NCBI RefSeq assembly: GCF_000412695.1
Contig: NC_021499.1
Span: 2,976,001 to 3,040,000 of the forward strand
Direction of reading: 5' to 3'
DNA from: Pseudomonas resinovorans NBRC 106553
GTDB lineage: Bacteria; Pseudomonadota; Gammaproteobacteria; Pseudomonadales; Pseudomonadaceae
Length of the DNA stretch: 64,000 nucleotides
Under the pieces are notes generated by a model. That model had not been told where the DNA came from and ran no database searches. It saw only the letters and a program-made list of their open reading frames with translations. A program made the position numbers and the translations under genes. Positions 17,566-25,399 of this stretch are shown here, piece after piece; position 1 is the first letter of the stretch, and the number at the start of each line of letters is the position of its first letter.

Positions 17566-18440
17566 GGTGCGACCGGCGCCTCGATGATGGAGACGGTGGC
17601 GGTACGTCCGGCCACCATGGCGAAGTCGTCCGGTACTTCGTCGAACTGGATGCGCACCGGAACCCGCTGGGCCAGGCGCACCCAGCTGAACGCCGGGTTG
17701 ACGTTGGGCAGCAGGTTGGCGCCGCTGGTGCGGTCGCGGTCCTCGATGGCGGCGGCGATGCTTTCCACGCGGCCGGTCAGGCGGCGGCCGTCACCCATCA
17801 CGCGAATGTCCACGCCCTGGCCGACATGGATCTGGCCGAGCTTGGTTTCCTCGAAGTAGCCATCCAGGTGGAAGGACGCCTTGTCCACCACCGCCAGCAC
17901 GTTGTGCCCGGCGCTGACGAACTCGCCGACCCGGGGTGCGCGGTCGTTGAGGTAGCCGTCCACCGGGCTGGTGATGACGGTGCGCGCCAGGTTGAGCTGG
18001 GCACCGTCCACCGTGGCGTCGGCCTCGGACAGCGCGGCACTGGCGCGCAGTACGGCGGAGTCGCTTTCCTCCACCAGTTCGCGGGCCACCAGCTTGCCGA
18101 GGCTGCGGTTGCGCGCTTGCTCGCGACGGGCCTGGGCCAGGGATTCTCGGCGGGCGTCACGTACGGCCTGGGCCTGTTGCAGGGCCACCTTGAACCGCTC
18201 CTGGTCGATCAGAAACAGCACCTGGCCCTTGCTGACCGGCTGGTTGTCGTGCACCTCGACCTTGGCGATCAGGCCCGAGACATCCGGCGCCACCTGGACC
18301 ACGTCCACGCGGATATGGCCGTCGCGGGTCCAGGGGGCGTACAGGTAGTAGGCCACCATCTGCCAGATCAGCACCGCGGCGACGGCGACGGCAAGGAGGG
18401 TGACCAGCAGGCGGGAGGCGGAAAGCGCGAGTCGTTTCAT
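17562..18440 (-). CDS. HlyD-family membrane fusion protein (AaeA/EmrA-like)
   Basis: 292 residues from the ATG at 18440. It has one N-terminal membrane anchor (LLVTLLAVAVAAVLIWQMVA), then WTRDGHIRVDVVQVAPDVSG, the barrel/lipoyl motif VHDNQPVSKGQVLFLID, a helical hairpin (about residues 90-150) and SPVDGYLNDRAPRVGEFVSA. This is the periplasmic adaptor typical of aromatic-acid or fusaric-acid-type exporters. Stop and start overlap neighbours by 4 bases on both sides. Confidence 0.92.
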   Translation of the reverse strand: MKRLALSASRLLVTLLAVAVAAVLIWQMVAYYLYAPWTRDGHIRVDVVQVAPDVSGLIAKVEVHDNQPVSKGQVLFLIDQERFKVALQQAQAVRDARRESLAQARREQARNRSLGKLVARELVEESDSAVLRASAALSEADATVDGAQLNLARTVITSPVDGYLNDRAPRVGEFVSAGHNVLAVVDKASFHLDGYFEETKLGQIHVGQGVDIRVMGDGRRLTGRVESIAAAIEDRDRTSGANLLPNVNPAFSWVRLAQRVPVRIQFDEVPDDFAMVAGRTATVSIIEAPVAP

Positions 18441-18649
18441 GGTTGCATCAGGATTCGGCTGAGGTGTTCGAAGGTGCCCAGCAGGGCGGCATAGAGCGCG
18501 ATGTTGAACAACGCGCGGTGCCAGACCAGGCGATAGACGTGCAGGGCGTTGAGCAGCCGCTGCAGGGGCAGGTAGACCAGGTAGGCCAGGAGCATCAGCA
18601 CCAGGGCGGTGGGCAGGAAGACCCCGAAGATATTGATGTCGCCGATCAC
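18437..18649 (-). CDS. DUF1656 small inner-membrane protein (AaeX-like)
   Basis: 70 residues with two membrane spans (FLPTALVLMLLAYLVYLPLQ and WHRALFNIALYAALLGTF). DUF1656 proteins almost always sit between the FUSC transporter and the HlyD adaptor, as here. ATGA overlaps on both sides. Confidence 0.92.
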   Translation of the reverse strand: MIGDINIFGVFLPTALVLMLLAYLVYLPLQRLLNALHVYRLVWHRALFNIALYAALLGTFEHLSRILMQP

Positions 18650-20715
18650 AAAGCTGCTCCGTCCAGGCCCTGGGGTAGGTGATGTTCCGTGCTCGGCACG
18701 GGTGGCGCGGCAAGCGCCGGTTGCAGGGCGGTGGCCAGCCCACCCAGGGCATGCAGCACCGCCAGCGCGGCGTCGCCATGGGTCGGCGCGGCGGCGGCCA
18801 CGGCCTGGCGGGCGTGCTCGATGAGGTTCGGCAGGGAGGGCTCAACGGGCAGGGCGATACCCTGGCGCAGGTTGCGCCGGAAGTGCCGGCCCACGCCGCG
18901 CACCACCAGTTGCAGAGGCTGCTGGGCGTGCGCCGGCAGGCGGCCCTGGTGGGCCTTGATGTCCAGCAGGTTGTAGGCGATGCGCAGCTCGCGCTCGGCG
19001 TCGCCGCTGTCCTGGCCGCTCAGGCTCAGGCGCGGCAGATGCTGGGCGAAGCGATCCAGCAGGCGGCCGGCGAGCCGCCGCTGGGCCACCAGGGTGTCGG
19101 CACGGCTCATGTCCGCCAGGTCCTGCCAGCTGGAACGGGTCATGCGCCGGGCCAGCAGCTCGGCGCCGAAGGGGCGGAACACCAGGGTCCAGAGGAAGGC
19201 GAACAACAGGCCGATGGGGCCGGCCAGGCTGCTGTTGAGAAAGACCTGGAAATTGGCCTCATAGGCGCCCTGGATGCTGACGAAGGTGGCGGTGTTCACC
19301 GCGATCAGTAGCGTCGGCAGGTAGAAGCGTGGTTGCACGGTGAGGGTGCCGACGCAGATGAAGGGGCCGGCGAAGGCCAGCACCAGCAGCGGGAAGTCGT
19401 GCACCTGGGGCAGCACGAGGAACAGGTAGAGGCTGGCCAGCACCACGCTGAAGCTGGTCCAGATGAAGAAGCGTTTGATCTGGACCGCCGGCTCGTCGAG
19501 GGTGGCGAAGAAGCAACAGGCCACGGCGGTCATGACCACGGCGCTGGCACCGTCGGCCCATTGCAGCCAGATCCACAGCTGGCTGGCGACGAAGATGCCG
19601 AGAATGATGTACGCGGCGGTGTAGAGCATCAGGCCCTTGTCGAAGAAGCGCGTGCCGCTGCCCAGGTGCCAGTGGCGGTACACCGAGGTCCAGGGCGAAT
19701 GGTCGTCGCTGTTCAGGCGCTGATGCAGGTTGCGGCAGTCCTGCCACAGGTCGAGCCATTGCCCCAGGCGGTAGAGGATGTTGCACAGCTGCGACTGGCC
19801 GGCATCCCCCAGGGAGGCGAGGTCCGGCTGCAGGGCGTCCAGTTCCTGGCGCAGCCGCTCGCGGGTGGCGTTGTCGGCGTCGCCCTGCAACCAGTCGAGG
19901 CAGCTACCCAGGGTCGGCGCCAGGCGTGCGGCCAGGTGCGGGGCCTGTTCCCGCAGGGCGCGCAGGCTGTCCTGCAGCGTGTCCACCGCCGGCAACAGCA
20001 GGGCCATGCGTTCGCGCAGCTCGCGGGCGTTGCGCACCACGCGGGGATGGGCGCCCTCGTGGGGCAGCTGGCCGATCATCAGCTCCAGGCCGTTGAAGGT
20101 GGTGATCATGGCGGCGCGTAGCTGCACCAGTCGTTGCAGGTCCCGGGGGTGTTGCAGTTGCAAGGCGCAGTAGTCGCGGGCATCGAGGAACCAGCGGCGG
20201 GCGTTGCCGGCCAGCACTGGCGCCAAGCGGCTGGGCCAGAACAGGCTGCCGACCACGCTGGCGCAGATGATGCCGAGGAGAATCTCGAGAAAGCGCGAGT
20301 AGCCGAGGTCGAACACCGCCTGGGGGTTGTCCACCACCGGCAGGGCGATCATCGGCATGGTGTAGCCGGCCAGCATCAGCGCGTAGTTGTCGGCGGTGCG
20401 CACGTGCATCGAGAGGAACAGCATGCTCCCGGTCCAGAGCGCCACCACCATGCTCAGCAGGAGCGGTTGCTGGGACAGCAGTGGCACGATGAACACGGCG
20501 GCCGCGGCGCCGAGCAGCGTGCCGAGGGCGCGATACAGGGCCTTGGAGCTGGTGGGCCCGACGAAGGGGTTGGCGACGATGTAGACCGTGGCCATCGCCC
20601 AGTAGGGGCGCGGCAGCTGCATGTACAGGGCGATGTACAACGCCAGCATCGAAGCGGCGAAGACCTTGATCGAGTAGAACCAGTCGCGGGCGGGAGGCAG
20701 TGGGAGCACGATCAC
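18646..20715 (-). CDS. FUSC-family inner-membrane exporter (AaeB-like)
   Basis: 689 residues. Two sets of membrane helices (residues about 15-170 and 365-510) are separated by hydrophilic helical domains, the layout of the fusaric-acid-resistance/aromatic-acid-exporter family. The opening SIKVFAASMLALYIALYMQL then PRPYWAMATVYIVANPFVG is the family signature. It is expected to export aromatic or weak acids with the HlyD and NodT partners. It overlaps the MarR gene by 4 bases. Confidence 0.92.
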   Translation of the reverse strand: MIVLPLPPARDWFYSIKVFAASMLALYIALYMQLPRPYWAMATVYIVANPFVGPTSSKALYRALGTLLGAAAAVFIVPLLSQQPLLLSMVVALWTGSMLFLSMHVRTADNYALMLAGYTMPMIALPVVDNPQAVFDLGYSRFLEILLGIICASVVGSLFWPSRLAPVLAGNARRWFLDARDYCALQLQHPRDLQRLVQLRAAMITTFNGLELMIGQLPHEGAHPRVVRNARELRERMALLLPAVDTLQDSLRALREQAPHLAARLAPTLGSCLDWLQGDADNATRERLRQELDALQPDLASLGDAGQSQLCNILYRLGQWLDLWQDCRNLHQRLNSDDHSPWTSVYRHWHLGSGTRFFDKGLMLYTAAYIILGIFVASQLWIWLQWADGASAVVMTAVACCFFATLDEPAVQIKRFFIWTSFSVVLASLYLFLVLPQVHDFPLLVLAFAGPFICVGTLTVQPRFYLPTLLIAVNTATFVSIQGAYEANFQVFLNSSLAGPIGLLFAFLWTLVFRPFGAELLARRMTRSSWQDLADMSRADTLVAQRRLAGRLLDRFAQHLPRLSLSGQDSGDAERELRIAYNLLDIKAHQGRLPAHAQQPLQLVVRGVGRHFRRNLRQGIALPVEPSLPNLIEHARQAVAAAAPTHGDAALAVLHALGGLATALQPALAAPPVPSTEHHLPQGLDGAAL

Positions 20716-21149
20716 TCGGCCTGACTACACTGGTCGAAGGCGTCGAATACGCGCAGGGCGGCCCGCAGGTCGTCCTCGGACAGGTGCGACAGGGCACGGT
20801 GACGCAGTTCGATCAGCTCTTCTTCCAGCTTTTCCCGGGCCTTGCGCCCGGCGTCGGTGACGCTGAGTACTTTCGCCCGGCGGTCGCTGGCGTCCTGGTG
20901 GCGTTCGATCAGGCCGGCGGCGCACAACTGGTCGAGCAGTCGCACCAGGGACGGCCCCTCGATACCGATGGCCTGTGCCACCTGAACCTGGCGCACGCCG
21001 TCGCCCAGCCGGCCGATGGTCAGCAGCGGTCCGAAGCAGGCTTCGCTGATACCGAACTTGGACAGGTTGGCTTGGCAGAAACGGCGCCAGATGCGGCCGC
21101 TGATGACCAGGCGGCTGCTGACTTGCAAGTGCAGGGCTTCGATAGACAT
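20712..21149 (-). CDS. MarR-family regulator of the efflux operon
   Basis: 145 residues. The winged helix-turn-helix is VRQVQVAQAIGIEGPSLVRL, then the wing DASDRRAKVLSVTDAGRKAR. First gene of the operon, so probably an autorepressor relieved by an aromatic acid, as for many MarR-FUSC operons. No clear Shine-Dalgarno precedes the ATG at 21149. Direct repeats in the promoter (21165-21190) are candidate binding sites. Confidence 0.9.
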   Translation of the reverse strand: MSIEALHLQVSSRLVISGRIWRRFCQANLSKFGISEACFGPLLTIGRLGDGVRQVQVAQAIGIEGPSLVRLLDQLCAAGLIERHQDASDRRAKVLSVTDAGRKAREKLEEELIELRHRALSHLSEDDLRAALRVFDAFDQCSQAE

Positions 21150-21164
21150 ATATAAAGAGTGCGA

Positions 21165-21190
21165 GCTATCTATTAGGATGCTATCTAATC
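21165..21190 (-). promoter_or_regulatory. Direct-repeat candidate operator of the marR-efflux promoter
   Basis: GCTATCTATTA (21165-21175) and GCTATCTAATC (21180-21190) repeat at 15-base spacing, 16-41 bases upstream of the marR start. On the minus strand they overlap a possible promoter (TTGTCG, 18-base gap, TAATAG). Tentative. Confidence 0.45.
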
Positions 21191-21221
21191 ACTCGACAAA
21201 ATGCTCTTCAAGGGTAAGTTT

Positions 21222-21240
21222 GCGCAACACTGTGTTGCGC
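21222..21240. promoter_or_regulatory. Perfect 9-1-9 palindrome in the marR/lysR intergenic region
   Basis: GCGCAACAC-T-GTGTTGCGC. The position, in the divergent region between the marR operon and the LysR gene, suits a regulator site. Nothing else coding is seen between 21150 and 21434. Confidence 0.5.
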
Positions 21241-21434
21241 GGCGTTCCCTTTCGTGGTGATTCACGCCGGCCGATCCGGCGGCCCTAGCACCGGCGTTGG
21301 CCCTGGCACCCCAGTAACCTGCAGACAGATACCTCCATGGCAATTCCCCGAAACCCAGTGCGACACCACGCCCCATCCGAGCCACGGCGGCGTGCCGGCT
21401 CGTCCATCGACACGCGTGCAGGGGAGAGCGGCGC

Positions 21435-22343
21435 ATGAATCGCAACGAACTGCGCAAGGCCGACATCAACCTGATGGTGGTGTTCGAGACGCTGATGCAG
21501 GAGCGCAATGTCACCCGCGCCGCGGAAAAGCTCTTCCTGGTCCAGCCCACCATCAGCGCGGCGCTGAATCGCCTGCGCGCGTTGTTCAACGACCCGTTGT
21601 TCGTGCGTGTCGGTCATCGCATGGAGCCCACTTCCCGCGCCGAGACCATCTACCGGCACCTGTCGCCGGCCCTGGACGCGCTGTCGGTGGCCCTCAGCCT
21701 GACCCACGAGTTCGACCCATCCACCAGCAACATGAACTTCCGCATCGGGCTCTCGGACGACGTCGAGTACGCCTTGCTGCCTCCGGTGTTGCGGGCGTTG
21801 CGCAGCGAGGCGCCGAACATCGTGATCGTGGTCCAGCGCGCCGACTACTGGCGGATTCCCGAGTTGCTGGCCAATGGCGAGATCACCGTCGGCATCACCC
21901 AGACCCGCGACCTGCCGGCCAACGCCAAGCGCAAGACCCTGCGCCGCGTGCAGCCGAAGGTGCTGCGGGCGGACGCGGGTGACGAGCCCCTGAGCCTGGA
22001 CGAGTACTGCGCCCGGCCCCACGTCCAGGTTTCCCCCACCGCCAGCACCCACGGCATGGCCGACGAATGGCTGCAGGCCACCGGCCGCAAGCGCCGGGTG
22101 GTGTTGTCGGTCCCCCAGTTCAGTGCCTTGCCCGGCCTGCTCGCCGACACCGACCTGCTGGTCAGCCTGCCGGACTACATTGCCGAGGCCATGGCCGCCT
22201 CCGGCCAGCTGCGCTATGAGTCGCTGCCCTTCGAGACCCCGGTGCTGGAACTGGACATGGTCTGGCTCAGCGTGCTGGACAACGACCCGGCGGAAAGCTG
22301 GTTGCGTCAGCGTTTGGAAGCCCTGATGGGTGAGGGGGAGTGA
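21435..22343 (+). CDS. LysR-family regulator resembling MexT
   Basis: 302 residues. The HTH is DINLMVVFETLMQERNVTRA plus AEKLFLVQPTISAALNRLRA. The ligand domain carries FRIGLSDDVEYALLPPVLRA, DLPANAKRKTLRRV, SLDEYCARPH and VVLSVPQFSALPGLLA, all positions I recognise from MexT, the activator of mexEF-oprN. No mexEF-oprN-like genes follow; the divergent efflux operon is the nearest plausible target. GGGGAGAG lies 11-18 bases before the ATG, so a site is present but slightly far. Confidence 0.85.
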   Translation: MNRNELRKADINLMVVFETLMQERNVTRAAEKLFLVQPTISAALNRLRALFNDPLFVRVGHRMEPTSRAETIYRHLSPALDALSVALSLTHEFDPSTSNMNFRIGLSDDVEYALLPPVLRALRSEAPNIVIVVQRADYWRIPELLANGEITVGITQTRDLPANAKRKTLRRVQPKVLRADAGDEPLSLDEYCARPHVQVSPTASTHGMADEWLQATGRKRRVVLSVPQFSALPGLLADTDLLVSLPDYIAEAMAASGQLRYESLPFETPVLELDMVWLSVLDNDPAESWLRQRLEALMGEGE

Positions 22344-22384
22344 GGGGTAGGGCGCATCAATCGAACCGGCTATGTTTGCGTTAG

Positions 22385-22675
22385 GTGTTCCAAGCTGGTT
22401 GTCGAGTGGGCTGCGGGTTTCTGTTTCGCCTTGCCGGGCGACTCCCTTTGGCAGTCGCCCCAAAGGAAGCAAAGGGCTTGCCCCGACATCCGGGTTTGGC
22501 TTCGCCAAACTTCCCTCATTCCATCGCTGTTCCAGGGGTACGGCGCGAGGGGCCATCCATGGCCCCACGCGCCTCTCGCGGCATCCATGCCGCTCACCCC
22601 CTTCCACAGCGATTCCACTCGGCCTCCTGAAGGGGCGCTTTGCGCGGCGTCATCTTCGCTGCTCCGTATCAGGCC
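22385..22675 (-). repeat. Large intergenic repeat, copy 3 of 3
   Basis: It occupies most of the 22344-22854 gap, inverted relative to copy 1 and co-linear with it over almost the whole ~290 bases (GTCGAGTGGGCTGCGGGTTT through GGGGCGCTTTGCGCGGCGTC). A separate palindrome, CCCTCTCCCTCTGGGAGAGGG (ends only matter), follows near 22700-22720. No gene seen. Confidence 0.75.
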
Positions 22676-22854
22676 GGTATAGGCATCAGAATTCGTCACC
22701 CCTCTCCCTCTGGGAGAGGGGCGGGGGAGAGGGATGTGTCAGGCTCGCACGGAGGCCTGAAAACCCCGTACTAGAGACCTCTCTTGGGTGCTGCAACAGC
22801 TAACGCAGACAAAGCCATCGAAGAATCCTGCACAGCACCAACAGGCCAGCCCGC

Positions 22855-23121
22855 TCAGAACAGCTTCTTCTCCTCCTTGTCCAGAAGCTTGTCTTCCTTG
22901 TGCCGCTCCTTGTCCAGGTGGTCGCCTTCCTTGGACAGCTCATGGCCGTCGTGGCTCAGTTCCTTGCGGGTTTCCTTGCCATCGTGCTCGATGCCCTTGT
23001 CGAGATCGCGGGCGGCGTCGCGGACGTCCTTCTCGATTTCGCTTTCGGCCAGTGCCAGGGGGGCCGCCGCGCTGGCCAGCAGGAACAGACTGACGGCAAG
23101 GGGGATGATCAGGGTACGCAT
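22855..23121 (-). CDS. Small exported, highly charged helical protein
   Basis: 88 residues from the ATG at 23121 with a strong AAGGAG site. Residues 1-25 are a signal peptide (LIIPLAVSLFLLASAAAPLALA). The mature 63 residues are almost entirely Lys/Glu/Asp/His in a helical pattern with repeats such as KELSHDGHELSKEGDHLDKE. No family recognised. A periplasmic, intrinsically disordered or coiled metal- or stress-associated role is conceivable given the His content, but that is a guess. The GST gene lies 71 bases upstream on the same strand. Confidence 0.75.
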   Translation of the reverse strand: MRTLIIPLAVSLFLLASAAAPLALAESEIEKDVRDAARDLDKGIEHDGKETRKELSHDGHELSKEGDHLDKERHKEDKLLDKEEKKLF

Positions 23122-23192
23122 GGGCAACTCCTTGCGGGTCGGCTGGAAAGCAGTGGACCGACGGGCTCCAGCCAGACCCGCCGGGCTGCCGG

Positions 23193-23912
23193 TTACCCGA
23201 CGTCTTCTATTCGCGCGATGCTGCCGGTCACCCGTCGGTGCAGGGCCTCGCAATGCCGCACGAGGTTGGCCTGGGCGTCCACGAAGCGGCGCAGGGGCGT
23301 ATCGATGGCATAGAAATGGATGTTCGCGACGAAACCGTAGAGCGCCGCATCGATGGAGCCCGGCGCCTCGCCGAACAGGCAGTCCTGGTCCCCCAGCAGG
23401 TGGCTGATGGCGCGCAAGGAGGCAATGCCGCGTTCGTAGACCTGCTCCCGGTCGTAGCGGCCGATGCCCTGGTAGTGATAACGCTGCAGGTTGTACTGCC
23501 GGGCCGCCAGCAGGCCTTCCTCGGTGAGTTCGGCATGGGTGCGCAGCAGCGCATCGCGGAACTGCGGCCAGAATCGATCGTCCTGCCAGCGCGAATAGCT
23601 CATGGACCAATACAGGTCATCCAGGGTGCGGCGTATCAACAGATGGATATCCCGTTGCTCCGGGGTAAGGCCGTCGTCGATGGTCAGCGCGTAGCGTTGC
23701 AGGAGGTGATTGATGATGGCGTCGCTGTCGCCGATGCTGTGCTCGCCGTCCACCAGGTAGGGCAGTTGCCCGCGCGGCGCATTGCGCGCATCGAAGATAT
23801 GCCGGTGCTCGAACGGCAGGTCGCACAGGTGCAGGAAGGCATGGACCTTCAGGCCGAAGGGGTTGTTGTCGGCCACGCCGAAGAGCTCGGGGTAGGAATA
23901 GAGCGTCAGCAT
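23193..23912 (-). CDS. Glutathione S-transferase family protein
   Basis: 239 residues. Thioredoxin-like N-terminal domain: MLTLYSYPELFGVADNNPFG, then the cis-proline and beta motif QLPYLVDGEHSIGDSDAIIN. The C-terminal helical domain includes LFGEAPGSIDAALYGFVANI, the GST capping-box region. It resembles the GST_N_3/metaxin-like branch. Substrate unknown. An in-frame ATG at 23912 opens the family start directly. Confidence 0.85.
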   Translation of the reverse strand: MLTLYSYPELFGVADNNPFGLKVHAFLHLCDLPFEHRHIFDARNAPRGQLPYLVDGEHSIGDSDAIINHLLQRYALTIDDGLTPEQRDIHLLIRRTLDDLYWSMSYSRWQDDRFWPQFRDALLRTHAELTEEGLLAARQYNLQRYHYQGIGRYDREQVYERGIASLRAISHLLGDQDCLFGEAPGSIDAALYGFVANIHFYAIDTPLRRFVDAQANLVRHCEALHRRVTGSIARIEDVG

Positions 23913-24016
23913 GGGGCACCTCCGCAGTGGTTCCGGGCCTTCGCAGGACGGGAATTCCCAGTGTGGTCGAACCTCGGCGAATCGCCGTCCCCCGGCTGAC
24001 CGGCGGACGCGTCGAA

Positions 24017-25120
24017 CTAGTCCAGTCCCGAAACCGGCGCCAGGGTGTCGGCAAGGGCCAGGTACTGAAGGGGCACCTGCACCCGGGCACCCAGGGAGCG
24101 TGCCGCTTGCCAGGGCCAGCGTGGTTCGCGGAGGAGGGTGCCGGTCAAGGCGACGAGATCCACATTGCCTCCCGCCACCAGCGCTTCGACCTGCCGGTAA
24201 TCGCCCGTCTGGCTGGTCATCACCACCGGTATGGCCACCGCGCGCCTGATCTCGCGGGCCAGCCAGGCCGGTTCACCCAGCACCACCGGCACGACCTGGC
24301 TGGGCAGCAGTTCGCCGCTGGAGACCTGGATGGCGGCGCAGCCCCTGCGCTCCAGCTCCTTGGCGAACGACAGCGCCTGATCCAGGGTCCAGCCACCGTC
24401 GATACCGTCCGCTGCGCACAGCCGGACCGTCACCGGCAGATTGGCCGGGAAGGCACTGCGAACCTGCTCGAACACCTCCAGGGGAAAACGCATCCGTCCA
24501 TCCAGCGAACTCCCGTAGGCGTCGCTGCGGTGGTTGGAGAGCGGGGAGAGGAACTGATGCAGCAGGTAGCCATGGGCCGCGTGGATCTGCACGACGTCGA
24601 TACCGGCGCGGGACGCGCGCCGCGCGGCCCTGGCGAAGCCCTCGCGGATGCGCTGCAAGTCGGCGCGGTCGAGGGCCTCCGGGGCGTTCTGGCCAAATCG
24701 GTAGGGCAGCGCGGAGGGCGCCTTGGTCTGCCAGCCCAGGGCATGGCGCGAGGTGAGTTGTGCGCCGCCTTTCCACGGGACTTGCACCGATCCCTTGCGG
24801 CCGGCATGGCTGAGCTCGATGGCGATGGGGATATCCGACCAGCGGCGAATGCTTTCCAGGGTCAGGGCGATCGCCGCCTGGGTCCTGTCGTTCCAGAGCC
24901 CGACATCGGCATGGGTCATGCGTCCTTCCGGCAGCACGGCGGTGGTCTCGATGGCCAGCAGGCCCGCGCCCGACAACGCCAGATGGCCGAGGTGGATCAG
25001 ATGCCAGTCGCTCATGCAGCCATCGTCAGCGGAGTACTGGCACATCGGCCCGACGAGAACGCGATTGGCCAGTTCGAGAGACCCGAGGCGCACCGGCTCG
25101 AACAATCTGGAATAAGGCAC
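24017..25120 (-). CDS. NADH:flavin oxidoreductase/ene-reductase, YqjM/XenA type
   Basis: 367 residues from a GTG at 25120 that has AAGGAG 7 bases upstream; an in-frame ATG at 25147 has none. The sequence PMCQYSADDG (Cys27) marks the thermophilic-like old yellow enzymes YqjM/XenA, where this Cys tunes the FMN. IHAAHGYLLHQFLSP carries the substrate-binding histidines; GNVDLVALTGTLLREPRWP is the FMN phosphate end. It would reduce activated C=C bonds or nitro compounds. It is divergent from the winged-helix/NTPase regulator; the 279-base gap between them shows no further gene. Confidence 0.9.
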   Translation of the reverse strand: MPYSRLFEPVRLGSLELANRVLVGPMCQYSADDGCMSDWHLIHLGHLALSGAGLLAIETTAVLPEGRMTHADVGLWNDRTQAAIALTLESIRRWSDIPIAIELSHAGRKGSVQVPWKGGAQLTSRHALGWQTKAPSALPYRFGQNAPEALDRADLQRIREGFARAARRASRAGIDVVQIHAAHGYLLHQFLSPLSNHRSDAYGSSLDGRMRFPLEVFEQVRSAFPANLPVTVRLCAADGIDGGWTLDQALSFAKELERRGCAAIQVSSGELLPSQVVPVVLGEPAWLAREIRRAVAIPVVMTSQTGDYRQVEALVAGGNVDLVALTGTLLREPRWPWQAARSLGARVQVPLQYLALADTLAPVSGLD

Positions 25121-25399
25121 GTGACTTCTCCTTGCCGTCGAACCCAAGGCGAAAGGGTTCTCAGCGCCATCAGTGTGGCGGCAGGCATGCGAAGCACTAA
25201 ATTAAACGTCGTCAAAGGCTGTGAAAGCGCGCAACGGCCACTCGCCCGCCGGGCGCGCACGCCGTCGCGGCGGCGTCCATATTTACCTGTTGTTACCGCT
25301 ATCGACTGGCGCTGGTGAGAGACATCCACTAGAAAAATCCATTGCTGCCAAAGCCGTAAAACATCGCTCATTTCCAATGCGGCCGCGGGAGAGCAGACC

